In this document: positions 27,667 through 36,737 of the stretch, piece after piece | Layout: each line of letters begins with the position of its first letter | How positions within the stretch are numbered: position 1 is the first letter of the stretch | NCBI GenBank assembly: GCA_016709675.1 | Contig: JADJMH010000040.1 | Span: 1 to 64,000, forward strand | Length of the DNA stretch: 64,000 nucleotides | Source: Candidatus Accumulibacter proximus | GTDB lineage: Bacteria; Pseudomonadota; Gammaproteobacteria; Burkholderiales; Rhodocyclaceae | Direction of reading: 5' to 3' | Notes under the pieces: generated by a model | What the model saw: the letters and a program-made list of their open reading frames with translations, nothing else | Told to the model about the DNA's origin: nothing | Databases searched by the model: none | Made by a program: the position numbers and the translations under genes

Positions 27667-29607
27667 CTAGTGTGCGGCCACGTCGCTGAGCGCGTGGTCA
27701 CGAAACTTCAGGGCGACGCTCATCAGCTCGTCGGCGGCCTGTTCGAGATTCTTGCCGGCTTCCGAGAGCACGTAGAGCTCGCGGAAGTCTGCCGACCTGA
27801 CGACCAACGCCGCTTCGGCAGCGCGCTGGGCATGGTCGCATTCGTGCTCGAGTGCGACGATGCGATGGATGGCTGCCAGCAGGTCCTGCATGTCCTCCCG
27901 CGAAGCGGCTTCGCGCCCCATGCGGGCGGTGGCCACCACCTTGACGTATTCCTGCGCCGCCGAAACCACCAGGCGCGACAGCGCCTCGAGCTGACGGCAG
28001 AGTTCGCCACGACCATCCGCAGGCAGCGTGGTCAGCCGAAACGCGGCATCCTCCAGGCAATCCACCACTTCGTCGGCGGCCTCGATCAGCTGCGCGACGA
28101 AGGCCGCTGAGTCGCTGCGGCGCAGCGCCGCGCGGGCGCTCTGCACGAGTTCGTCGGCCAGAGTTTCCCAGCGCTTGGCGCGCTCGGCGTTAGCGCTGAA
28201 GTGTTGCGACCAGTCAGCGAGGCGGGCCCGCAGCAGGGTGTCGCGCAGCCCGGCGGCGACTTCCCAGGTCAGCGCCGCGTGCTCGGCGGCCATGTCGAGC
28301 AGCCGTTCCTCGGCGCCGCGGAAGAAGCGCGACAGTTCGACCACCACTTCGTCCTCGATCAGCAGCACCTGCATGCCCTCGCGCAAGCCAACCGACGCCG
28401 TGCGCAGGACAAACTGCATGAACTCCCGCGCAAGATTGCGCGGCAGGAGGTCGTGCAGGAAAACGCCCGGCCGCAGTTCCCCTTTGGCAGCCAGTGCCAG
28501 GCCACGGTAGATCAGGTCCTCGCCGCCACATTTGAGGAAGCCCATATGGCCGACATCCTCGTCCGCCGCCCACTTCAGCAGTTCCACCGCTTCGCCTTTG
28601 CCCAGCAGGCTGCGCAGACGCTTGCGGGCCTTGTTCCAGTCGATCAGAAAGACCAGCCGCGACCCCAGGAAGGCGAGGAAGGAATGCAGGTCCCGGCGGT
28701 CACTCGCCACATAACGCGCAACCGCGAGGTGGTAGAGACCATCGTCCATCGCCTGGTCCTGACGCGAGACGATGTCGTCCCAGCACACTTTCCATGCCGT
28801 GAACAGCGACGCGAAAAAGGTCAGGCGCTGCAGGTGCACGTCCGAGTACAGGGTCGTGACGCTCAGCCCAGCGACGCGAATTACCAGGACATGGGCATCG
28901 GTCGTGCCAATGTCGTTCTGGATCACCAGCACACCGCCGGCGCGGGTGGCGGTCGTGGCCAGCCCCGGATGGTCGAACTTGAGCGGCTCCGTACGGTGCA
29001 CCCCCTGCATGAAGGCGGCGACCAGCGAACGATCGTCCGCCTCGAGACCATAGGTCATCGCGCCCTCGACCGATTCGGTGGCCAGTGCCACCTGCAGCTC
29101 GTTCAGTTCCTTGTGCAAATCGATCACCAGCAGGTGCAGGCTGTCGCCGCGATGGCGGTCGGCGCGTGTCAGGGCGTCGATGCAGGCACCCTCCATCAGG
29201 TCGTCCTCGGTCACGGCGGCGACCGACAAGTCCTGCAGCCGTTGCCGATAGCTGCTCGCCACCGCCCCATCGGCGACCGCCTCGAGCGGTGCGATCATTT
29301 CGCGCAGCGCCGCCAGCAGATGGCGCAGGATTTCCTCCGCATGCGGAATCAGGTAGAGACCGTCGGGGTTGCGCCGCGCCAGGGCAACCACCTGGTCCAG
29401 TTCCGAGTGCTCGACCGAAGACGCCAGCCGCTCTTCACGCAAGGAGGAGAAGGGACGATCCAGATGATCGGCGCGCAGCCGCGCCGTCTGCAGCAGCGAG
29501 AAGTAGTACTTGGCGCGATTGTTGGCAGCCAGCGCATCGTTGACCAGCGCCGGCAGTAGTAGCGACTCTTCGCCGAGCGCGCCGACGATCTTCAGTTTTT
29601 CGGTCAT
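27667..29607 (-). CDS. uncharacterised 646-residue protein with a PhoU/DUF47-like C-terminal part
   Basis: Starts MTEKLKIVGALGEESLLLPA. The N-terminal ~430 residues are alpha/beta and not recognised, with a DSLHLLVIDLHKELNELQVA and a GGVLVIQNDIGTTDAHVLVI stretch. The last ~200 residues are all-helical with repeated acidic helices (LIEAADEVVDCLEDAAFRLT, LEQAADELMSVALKFRDH) resembling the DUF47/PhoU fold, which binds metal clusters in phosphate regulation. It is the first gene of a two-gene operon with the PPDK-like protein, implying a shared phospho-transfer role. Function unknown. Confidence 0.65.
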   Translation of the reverse strand: MTEKLKIVGALGEESLLLPALVNDALAANNRAKYYFSLLQTARLRADHLDRPFSSLREERLASSVEHSELDQVVALARRNPDGLYLIPHAEEILRHLLAALREMIAPLEAVADGAVASSYRQRLQDLSVAAVTEDDLMEGACIDALTRADRHRGDSLHLLVIDLHKELNELQVALATESVEGAMTYGLEADDRSLVAAFMQGVHRTEPLKFDHPGLATTATRAGGVLVIQNDIGTTDAHVLVIRVAGLSVTTLYSDVHLQRLTFFASLFTAWKVCWDDIVSRQDQAMDDGLYHLAVARYVASDRRDLHSFLAFLGSRLVFLIDWNKARKRLRSLLGKGEAVELLKWAADEDVGHMGFLKCGGEDLIYRGLALAAKGELRPGVFLHDLLPRNLAREFMQFVLRTASVGLREGMQVLLIEDEVVVELSRFFRGAEERLLDMAAEHAALTWEVAAGLRDTLLRARLADWSQHFSANAERAKRWETLADELVQSARAALRRSDSAAFVAQLIEAADEVVDCLEDAAFRLTTLPADGRGELCRQLEALSRLVVSAAQEYVKVVATARMGREAASREDMQDLLAAIHRIVALEHECDHAQRAAEAALVVRSADFRELYVLSEAGKNLEQAADELMSVALKFRDHALSDVAAH

Positions 29608-29749
29608 TTTCGAACAGCCTCACAAGGGGAACCGGCACAGCATAGGCGGCAGTTGTTTCAACCGCGTGTCGCTGCGGTTTCAGCGCTGTGACATCGGCCT
29701 CGCCAGCGCTGAGTGCAGACCGTTGGCGCCGCGGATCAGCGTCACCGGA

Positions 29750-29857
29750 GCCCACACCAAGGTGAAGTTCCGCAACCAGCAGTTGGCCTGCCGTCGCTAC
29801 GCCTGCGAGCACGGAATCGACCTGCCGGAGGTTGTCACCTGGCGCTGGCCCTGGTGA
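29750..29857 (+). pseudogene. C-terminal scrap resembling phosphoketolase
   Basis: An open frame ends QQLACRRYACEHGIDLPEVV, TWRWPW, stop. This resembles the invariant end of phosphoketolases (HGEDLPEIRDWxW). Nothing upstream belongs to that enzyme, so only the last ~35 codons survive. 29858-30312 contains no gene. Confidence 0.35.
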
Positions 29858-30156
29858 GCGTGCAAGGTGCTGACCCGGCTGCCGGTTCAGCCGGCGGTGA
29901 TCGCCCCGGTGGCGGTATCAGGCGCAGCGGCGCGTCTGGGGTCGATCGTCTCCCGCCTCGCCTCCTCGGTCCCCGCAGCCGGCGTACCTTGAGGTCAGCA
30001 AGCCCCTCCTTGGCGCATCGAGGGCAGGCAAAGCCTTATTGGCTGGCAAAGCAGGTGGGGGGGTTCGAGACAGTATCAACGAAAACCTAGGCGCGGCCCT
30101 TGAGTGGAAGCAAGAGCGGAGCAAACGAGAATTAGTCGCGCCTGCGGCGGGAAAGC

Positions 30157-30180
30157 GTTTGTCTACCCGTTTGTCTACCC
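30157..30180. repeat. tandem 12-base repeat
   Basis: GTTTGTCTACCC occurs twice in immediate succession (30157-30168, 30169-30180), in a non-coding stretch downstream of the TIR-macro gene. No function can be assigned. Confidence 0.5.
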
Positions 30181-30312
30181 TATTGACGGGAGCCGGCTAA
30201 TGGGTGATCCGACCGTGGCGCTGACCCACTCGTGGTGACCCAGGACCCGCGCTCGAAGCAGTGGCCGTTGGCGCAACGCAGGTTGAGCACCTTCATGGAC
30301 AGCCGGATCTCG

Positions 30313-31641
30313 TCACGGGCCGGCGCTGCGACCCGGCGGCGGACTCTCCAGGACGAGCGCCTGCACCTCCCGCTTCACGATCTCGGCGTCCGGATCGGTG
30401 AACGCCGACAGGTAGATCTCCTCGACATCCGGCAGGAAGTCGGCATGGTCGGGATCGTCGAAGAAACGGCATAACCCTTCCAGCATCGGTCGAATCGCGT
30501 CGACCGCCGAGGCACCACCCTGCCCGGTGCCGAACAACGGAAATAGGATGCTGCTGCAACGCCCCTTGCCGGCAGCGGCGAGCGCGTCCTGGTGCGCGCG
30601 CTGCGGCGTGCCTTCGGGCGAAACCTGGCCGCAGGCTAGATTAATCTCACGCATCTTGCGCAGTCCCGCGAGCACGCAGTCTTCGATCTGATAGGGCTGG
30701 CTGAACGGCACGACCCGCGCCTCGGCATCCACAGCCTGCACGGCGGCCACGTGCACGATGTAGCGTACCTTGTTCTCGGCGGCCAGCCGGCTGTCAGGCC
30801 CGCCGGCGCTGGTGACGAAAGCATCGGCGGCGAGTACCGGGCGCGCCCGGTCACCGAGCTGCGCGTCCAGTTCCTGCTGGATGGCGTCGACGTACCGCCC
30901 ACCGGTGAGGCGGGCGCCCTTTCGCCGCAACAGCGACGACACGGTGCGGCGCTCGAAGAACCGCGCCATCTGCATATAGTCGTTCTCCGAGTTGACGAGG
31001 ATATCGATGTTGCGCGTGCTAGTCAGGTCGCCGGTGGCCACAGACAGGCGTACCGCGCGGCCACCAAGCCCGACCTCGACCGAGAGCGCGCGCTGCTGAT
31101 CTCGTGCCTTGCGCGGCGCAATGCTCTTGGCCTTGGACGCCAGCGCGTTGAGGATGCTGGCCTGCGCCGTAATCGTACGCCGGCGGGCATGCTCCAGGTC
31201 AGGGCCCAACTCGTCGCGCAGGTCCTTCTCCTTGTCCCGCACTAGGTTGTTGGTGACCCTGCCCTGAAGGTGCCCCACCTCAAGCGCCTTCAGCTCCTCG
31301 GCCATCTGATCAACGCCGATGTCGTAGCCGACCGGCACCACCTCCAGCCCGATGGCGCGCGCCAGCGCGAGCTCGCGCTTCACCCATTCCGACGCCGAGG
31401 TGCCGGGCGTCACCGCCAGCAGCAGCACGTCGCTAAGCAGCAGGCGGCTGTAGATCTCGCTCTCCCAGTCCATGCCGCCGCGGATGCGCTCAGAGTCCAT
31501 CCACGGGTCGAACTGATCCGGGAACTTCAGCAGCGCGCCGTGAAGATCCCGCGCGCCGCGGTTGGGGAGCTGCGTCGCCTTGCCTGAGGCGCCGCCCAGC
31601 TGCTTCTTGTAGCAGATGAAGATCTTGATAGCCTCAGACAC
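30313..31641 (-). CDS. TIR domain-macro domain fusion protein
   Basis: A 442-residue protein from the GTG at 31641 (GGAGG nine bases before it); a longer reading to 31692 is less likely. Residues 1-130 form a TIR domain: IKIFICYKKQ, a DSERIRGGMDWESEIYSRLL stretch, LLLAVTPGTSASEWVKRELA with E90 in the position of the NADase glutamate. After a helical linker (about 130-190), residues 195-400 look like a macro (ADP-ribose-binding) domain: VATGDLTSTRNIDILVNSEN and SILFPLFGTGQGGASAV. TIR domains cleave NAD and can make ADP-ribose-type signals; macro domains bind these. Both in one chain suggests a self-contained sensor or effector in anti-phage defence. It has no partner gene alongside. Confidence 0.75.
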   Translation of the reverse strand: MSEAIKIFICYKKQLGGASGKATQLPNRGARDLHGALLKFPDQFDPWMDSERIRGGMDWESEIYSRLLLSDVLLLAVTPGTSASEWVKRELALARAIGLEVVPVGYDIGVDQMAEELKALEVGHLQGRVTNNLVRDKEKDLRDELGPDLEHARRRTITAQASILNALASKAKSIAPRKARDQQRALSVEVGLGGRAVRLSVATGDLTSTRNIDILVNSENDYMQMARFFERRTVSSLLRRKGARLTGGRYVDAIQQELDAQLGDRARPVLAADAFVTSAGGPDSRLAAENKVRYIVHVAAVQAVDAEARVVPFSQPYQIEDCVLAGLRKMREINLACGQVSPEGTPQRAHQDALAAAGKGRCSSILFPLFGTGQGGASAVDAIRPMLEGLCRFFDDPDHADFLPDVEEIYLSAFTDPDAEIVKREVQALVLESPPPGRSAGP

Positions 31642-32255
31642 CGCAACGTTCCTCCGCGCCGAGCATGTGCCACCCAGGCTCCCTCGCGCCATGCTGCCCC
31701 CCGATCAGGCTGTGCAGCGCGAAGACCTATTTCGCGTCCGGAGATGGACCCTGTACCGAACGCTATTCTGGTTCATCGGGTCCCATCTTGGGGACATCGA
31801 CGAACTCTCCAGGCTCTATCCGGCGCGGCCCGACGCGCAGGCAATGCGCAAACAGCACCCAGACCACCCGTCAGCGCAGGCCGCCGCGTTGCAAATGTGA
31901 CCAGCATTGGCCCATTCGGCGGCGGTGTGGCCGGTCTCCTAAAGACAGGAGATCTGACGCAGGCCAAAAAAGTATAGGTGTCCCGCTGCATGGCGGTCAA
32001 CCAAGTGCAAGCATATTACGGCAGTTGAAGGATAAGCAACCACGCTCTGGCAGAATGACGGGCAAGGGTGGCATGGGCAGTCATTTGCGGCCCGCGTGGT
32101 GTGCCGGCAAGTGGTCTGGGCCAACCCGCGGGTCTTGCACAGCAGGCGAGGAAGCAGCGGAGACCAACCGACCACTCGCTGACCAGGGCCGGGCAGAAAA
32201 GCGGCCGGGCGGGAGGTGGCTGGTGCCACTGCGCGGCTCGCACTGGCCGGGACCG
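31642..32255. other. gene-free region
   Basis: About 610 bases. A plus-strand open frame ends GDIDELSRLYPARPDAQAMR and stops at 31900 but has no recognisable family or start, and longer frames across it have poor composition. I call nothing here. Confidence 0.4.
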
Positions 32256-32879
32256 TCACCCACGACCCTTGCCCGAGACTCGCAAGCTCAGCCGAACCAG
32301 ATCGGCGATGCTGCCGACCTGCAGCTTGGCCAGCAAGCGTGCCTTGTGCACCTCCACCGTGCGCGGGCTGATGTCCAGCGCATGGGCGATCTCACGATTG
32401 TGCCGGCCGGCGACCACCTGCTCCATGACTTCCCTTTCGCGTGGCGTCAGGGTATCCAGGAGACTCGCCGTAGCGGCGTCGCGCTCCTCATCGTCCTGAC
32501 GTAGATCCTGGCGGGCGAATGCTTCGTCGATCGCCGACAGGAGTCTGGCGTGATCGATCGGCTTCTCGAGGAAGTCGACCGCCTCGCGGCGGAAAGCCAG
32601 CCGCGCCGATTCGACGTCGCCATGGCCGGTCATCACGATCACCGGCAGCCAGCAGCCACTTTCCCGGAGACGCTTCTGCAGGGTGAGACCATCCATGCCC
32701 GGCATGCGGATGTCGACCAGCAGGCAGCCGTACCAGTCGGGACGGCGGGCGGCAAGAAAGCTCTCGGCGTCGGCAAACAGCGCCACCGAAAGACCCTGCA
32801 GACCAAGCAGGAGTCCCAGCGCGTCACGCACCGAATGATCATCCTCGACGATGAACACGGTGTTTCCTCTATGTGACAT
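32256..32879 (-). CDS. FixJ-type response regulator
   Basis: A 207-residue protein. The receiver domain has acidic pair D13/D14, phospho-acceptor D56 (CLLVDIRMPGMDG) and the conserved Lys in VDFLEKPIDH. The LuxR-type helix-turn-helix output is LTPREREVMEQVVAGRHNRE, IAHALDISPRTVEVHKARLL. The start at 32879 overlaps the kinase gene by 11 bp. It is the partner of the upstream sensor kinase; targets are unknown, but the pair is divergent from the pst operon. Confidence 0.9.
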   Translation of the reverse strand: MSHRGNTVFIVEDDHSVRDALGLLLGLQGLSVALFADAESFLAARRPDWYGCLLVDIRMPGMDGLTLQKRLRESGCWLPVIVMTGHGDVESARLAFRREAVDFLEKPIDHARLLSAIDEAFARQDLRQDDEERDAATASLLDTLTPREREVMEQVVAGRHNREIAHALDISPRTVEVHKARLLAKLQVGSIADLVRLSLRVSGKGRG

Positions 32880-34452
32880 GGGCGGCCGCCTCCTCGGTCG
32901 GCAGAAGCACTTTGAACACGCCGTGATCGGCTGCCTCGGCCCACAGACTGCCGCCGTGTGCCTCGATGATGGCCCGGCTGATGGCCAGGCCAAGTCCCAT
33001 GCCGCTCGCTTTCGACGTATGAAACGCTTCGAACAGATGTTCCACCATTTCCTCCGCGACGCCTGGGCCGCTGTCCTCGATCGTGATGCAGACACTTCCA
33101 GCGCTGTCCTGCTGTGCCGAAACGCGCACCTGACGCCTTGCCTCCGGTCGTTCGGCAGCCGCCTCGAAGGCGTTGGCGAGCAGGTTGCGCAAGACCACTT
33201 CGAGCTGCAGCCGGTCGGCCCACAGCGCGCACGGGGGCGCCGGCTGCAGCAGCAGCTCGACACCTTGTTGCTGCGCTTGCGCGGCAAAGCGCGAGGCCGA
33301 CGACGACAGCAGTTCGCGCAGCCAGATGCGCTCGAGCCGGGTCGTCCCGGTGCGAAAGAAGTCGCGCAGGCGACTGACCACGTCGGCCGCGCGCTGCGAT
33401 TCGGCGACCACACGATCAATCACGTCGCGCAGTCGTTCGCCGCTCTCTCCTTGCGCGAGCAACTGCTGGCACGCCCGCGTGTAGGCAAGCAGTGCGGTCA
33501 GCGGCTGATGCAGTTCGTGTGACAGCGCCCCTGCCATCTCGCCGGCAGCGGCGAGCCGCAGCGTCTGCTGCAGCTCGGCACCCAGCCGCTGCTTCTCTTC
33601 GACGACGACGCCGATGAAGAATCCCGACAGAGCGAGAACCAGCACCAGCACTTCCAGTTCGATCAGGATGAGCGGGGAAAGGCCGAGCAGGTGCGTGGCC
33701 AGGATGACGCCGACCTGGGTCAGACCGATGGTCAGCACGGCGCCGGCCAGGCCCTGCCTGGCGGCTGCCCAGGCAATGGGCAGGAACAGCAGCGGGAAGT
33801 ACTTGAACTCGCTCATTTTACCGGCGACAAAGGTGAATACCAGCACGCCCCCGGTAGTCAGCAGGCTCAACGATTCCCGGCCAAGCAGCAGGCGGCGCAG
33901 GCGGACGCGGCCGCTCGCGTCGAGCAGCATGGCGAGCAGGGGCATCGAGATCAGGACGCCGACCGCGTCACCTAACCAGTACGGCAGCAGCGCCTCGGCT
34001 GCCGCCCCGCGCGGCAGGTATCCGGCCAGGGTCAGCCCGGCCAGGAACAGCAGGCTGTTGATCAGCGTACCGATGGCCGTGATCATGACCCATTCGATGA
34101 GGCCACGCCGGTTGACGAACATCCCCTTGCTGCCCAGCCGGCGCCTCAGGACCCCGGCGATCAGCCAGTAGCCGGCGGTGAGTTGCAGCGCCAGGCCGCA
34201 GGCCAGCAGCCAGGGCAGCGACAGCTCGCGCGCCCAGGCGTCAGCCGCAAGGATGGCCAGCGCCAGCGGTGCTGCAGCCTGACCGCCGTAGCGCACCAGA
34301 AAGAGCAGGCCGAGAGCTGGTGCCGGGCTCCATGGCGTGACATAGAGGCCGTGCACAGGATGAATGTGGCTTGCCCAGTCAAGTGCGAGGTAGCCGCCAA
34401 CGAGCAGCAAGGCGTCGCGCCAACCGAGCCGCCGGCTCACCGATTTCGACAT
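32869..34452 (-). CDS. MASE1-type sensor histidine kinase (FixL-like transmitter)
   Basis: A 527-residue protein. The N-terminal half (about 1-290) has eight or more membrane helices of the MASE1 kind. The transmitter has the H-box GALSHELHQPLTALLAYTRA, N-box NLLANAFEAAAE, G1 DSGPGVAEEMVEHLFEAFHT and G2 GMGLGLAISRAI. It autophosphorylates and signals to the overlapping FixJ-type regulator. The signal for MASE1 is not defined. It lies head to head with pstS, separated by 266 bp, so phosphate or energy status is a reasonable guess only. Confidence 0.88.
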   Translation of the reverse strand: MSKSVSRRLGWRDALLLVGGYLALDWASHIHPVHGLYVTPWSPAPALGLLFLVRYGGQAAAPLALAILAADAWARELSLPWLLACGLALQLTAGYWLIAGVLRRRLGSKGMFVNRRGLIEWVMITAIGTLINSLLFLAGLTLAGYLPRGAAAEALLPYWLGDAVGVLISMPLLAMLLDASGRVRLRRLLLGRESLSLLTTGGVLVFTFVAGKMSEFKYFPLLFLPIAWAAARQGLAGAVLTIGLTQVGVILATHLLGLSPLILIELEVLVLVLALSGFFIGVVVEEKQRLGAELQQTLRLAAAGEMAGALSHELHQPLTALLAYTRACQQLLAQGESGERLRDVIDRVVAESQRAADVVSRLRDFFRTGTTRLERIWLRELLSSSASRFAAQAQQQGVELLLQPAPPCALWADRLQLEVVLRNLLANAFEAAAERPEARRQVRVSAQQDSAGSVCITIEDSGPGVAEEMVEHLFEAFHTSKASGMGLGLAISRAIIEAHGGSLWAEAADHGVFKVLLPTEEAAAHVT

Positions 34453-34718
34453 GGGGGCCCTGGCGGGATGATCGAGTACCCATTGTGCCCCGGCGGTGGC
34501 GGTTTGGGTATAGGCGAATCACGTAGGGGTTTCCTTTACCACGGCCCCGGATGCCCGCTCCTGCGCCAGTCAACCAACGGCCCGGCGCGCACCGCGCTGG
34601 CAGGATCACTTACGTTGCCGCCCCAATTTTCAGCCGCGCGGAAGCCTGCCAAGATGGGGCATCCTGTCATCGGCAGGCGACGAATCCCCCAACCCCATAC
34701 CACCCGGAGAAACTACAG

Positions 34719-35595
34719 ATGACCTCTCGCTCGATGCTGCGCCAGCTTGCCGTCCTCACTCTCGGCGCGATGGCCGCCGCTGGCGCATCCGCCAGAACCG
34801 AGATCCAGAACAAGGGCTCGGACACCCTCGTCAATGCGGCCCAGTCACTGGCCGAACAGTACGGCAAGGTCAATCCCAAGGTGGCGGTGGCGGTCTCCGG
34901 CGGTGGTTCCGGCACCGGCATTGCGGCGATGATCAACGGCACCGTCGACATCGCCAACTCCAGCCGCAAGATGTCGGAGAAGGAGATCAAGGAGGCGCAG
35001 GCCAAGGGCCGGCAACCGGTCGAGCACATCATCGGTTACGACGCGCTCGCCATCTTCGTGCACAAGAACTTCCCATCCGACTCGATCGCCGTCACCGACC
35101 TGGCGAAGATCTACGGGCGCGACGGTGGCGCCAGCAAGTGGAGCGATCTCGGCATCACCATTCCCGGCTGCAAGGGCGAGATCGTCGTCGTCAGCCGGCA
35201 GAACAATTCCGGCACCTATGCCTACTTCAAGGAGGCGGTGCTCGGCGAGAAAGGGCAAGTTCCGTCAGGGTACGCTCGACATGCACGGCTCCAAGGACGT
35301 CGCCGACCTGGTCGAGAAAACCCCCTGTGCGATCGGCTACAGCGGCCTGGCGTACGTCACCGACCACATGAAGGCGCTCTGCGTCGCTCCAGCAGCCGGC
35401 AAGCCCTGCGTCAAGCCAACCGAACAGACAGCCTTCGACGGCACCTATCCGATCGCCCGGCCGCTGTTCATGTACACCAATGGTCAGCCGACCGGCGAGG
35501 TGAAGAAATATATGGACTGGATCAAGAGCGACGTCGGGCAGTGCATCATCGAGAAGGAAGGCTACGCACCGGTCAAGAAGGTCAAGTGCAAGTAA
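34719..35595 (+). pseudogene. pstS: pstS, phosphate ABC transporter substrate-binding protein, interrupted by a frameshift
   Basis: Frame 1 from ATG 34719 gives a signal peptide (LRQLAVLTLGAMAAAGASA) and the PstS/SphX-like fold: QNKGSDTLVNAAQSLAEQYG, VAVSGGGSGTGIAAMINGTV, IVVVSRQNNSGTYAYFKEAV. At about 35247-35252 (GAGAAAGGGC) one extra base throws it out of frame. Frame 2 continues seamlessly with KFRQGTLDMHGSKDVADLVE to the stop at 35595. Restored length is about 291 residues. It binds phosphate in the periplasm for PstCAB. Because the break is a single base in a short A/G run, a sequencing error is as likely as a true mutation. Upstream a lone CTGTCAT Pho-box half (34664-34670) is seen without a good second half. 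Confidence 0.8.
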
Positions 35596-35674
35596 GCCAT
35601 CAGCGGTCGGGCGCCGGCAGCTCACCGGTGCGCCGTCCAAGCCCGCGTTCCTGCGACTGAGAAAGCCACCAGCT

Positions 35675-36736
35675 ATGAGTCATTACGAAGAACGTCTCGA
35701 AAGAGATCTGTCCCAGATCAAGCAACAAACAGCCCTGCTCGCCGGACTCGTCGAAAAGGCCCTCGACAATGCCGTGCACGCGCTGCTGGCCGACGACGAC
35801 CGGCTGGCCTACGCCACGATCCTCGCGGACAACCGGATCAACGCCGTCAGCAACGAGCTGGATCGCATGCGCATGGCCTTCATCGGCGTACACCTGCCGA
35901 GCGGCAGTCACCTGCGCCTGATGGCGGCCGTCGTCCATACCAATGTCGCTCTCGAGCGCATCGGCGACTACGCCGTCACGATCTGCCGCGAGGCGGTACA
36001 GATCGCACTTCCGCAGGGGCTGCTCGAACGTGAGATCGAGCTGATGGCCAACGAATCGCGGCAAATGCTGAAGCAGGCCGTCGAGGCCTTTCTCGAAGGC
36101 AACGCGGACAAGGCAAGGGCGACGATGGTCATCGCCGACCAGGTCGAGCGAACCTTTGACATGGCTTTCGCCGACCTGGTCGGCGAGGGCGAGCACTTCA
36201 ACGTCAAGGACCTGTTCGCCTACCTGACGGTGTTCAACTCGCTCGAGCGGGTTTCCGATCAGGCAAAGAACATCTGTGAAGACACGGTCTTCGCGGTCAC
36301 CGGCCAGCCCAAGGGGCCGAAGTTCTTCCGTATCCTCTTTGTCGATGAAGACAACAGCCTGCTCGGCCCGATCGCCGAGGCGATCGCGCGCAAGAATTTT
36401 CCGGAGGTTGGCGAATACTACAGTCGTGGCCGGACGGCCGGTGTCACCGATCCCCAGTCGATTGCCCTGCTGCAGGAACTGGGAATCGACCTCGGCAGCC
36501 ACCGGCCGCAGGCGATCCCGGCACATCATCGGGAGCTCGGCACGTTCCAGATCATCGTCAGCCTGCAGGGGCCGGTCAAGTCCTTCGTCGAACAGATTCC
36601 TTTCCATACCGTGGCGCTCGACTGGGAAGTCACCCAACCCGCTGGCGGCCAGCCTGATCTGCGGATCCTCAGTCGGGAGATCGCCCTGCAGGTCAGCAAC
36701 CTGATGACGGTCCTGCGTGGCGAGGAGGCCAACTGA
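35675..36736 (+). CDS. phoU: PhoU fused to an inactive low-molecular-weight phosphatase-like domain
   Basis: A 353-residue protein. Residues 1-210 are PhoU-like with two three-helix bundles (MRMAFIGVHLPSGSHLRLMA, VHTNVALERIGDYAVTICRE, LTVFNSLERVSDQAKNICED). Residues 215-353 resemble the LMW protein tyrosine phosphatase/ArsC fold (FFRILFVDEDNSLLGPIAEA, SIALLQELGIDLGSHRPQAI). Against the canonical C-x5-R-S loop, the Cys is D224, the Arg is L230 and the Ser is G231, while N227 and the P-x-AEA helix remain, so catalysis is lost but anion binding may survive. PhoU restrains the Pst transporter and PhoR-type signalling. It sits between pstS and pstC with a stop two bases from the pstC start. Confidence 0.85.
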   Translation: MSHYEERLERDLSQIKQQTALLAGLVEKALDNAVHALLADDDRLAYATILADNRINAVSNELDRMRMAFIGVHLPSGSHLRLMAAVVHTNVALERIGDYAVTICREAVQIALPQGLLEREIELMANESRQMLKQAVEAFLEGNADKARATMVIADQVERTFDMAFADLVGEGEHFNVKDLFAYLTVFNSLERVSDQAKNICEDTVFAVTGQPKGPKFFRILFVDEDNSLLGPIAEAIARKNFPEVGEYYSRGRTAGVTDPQSIALLQELGIDLGSHRPQAIPAHHRELGTFQIIVSLQGPVKSFVEQIPFHTVALDWEVTQPAGGQPDLRILSREIALQVSNLMTVLRGEEAN

Positions 36737-36737
36737 G

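Noticed and set aside
28201..29559. 452-codon plus-strand ORF
   Set aside because: Antisense to the 646-residue gene, which has coherent helices and an operon partner; the plus frame is Gln/Arg/His-rich shadow.
31616..31900. 94-codon plus-strand ORF overlapping the start of the TIR-macro gene
   Set aside because: The first part is antisense to the TIR start; the remainder has no recognisable family.
34664..34681. Pho box upstream of pstS
   Set aside because: One perfect CTGTCAT half, but the partner half four bases on matches at only three of seven positions.
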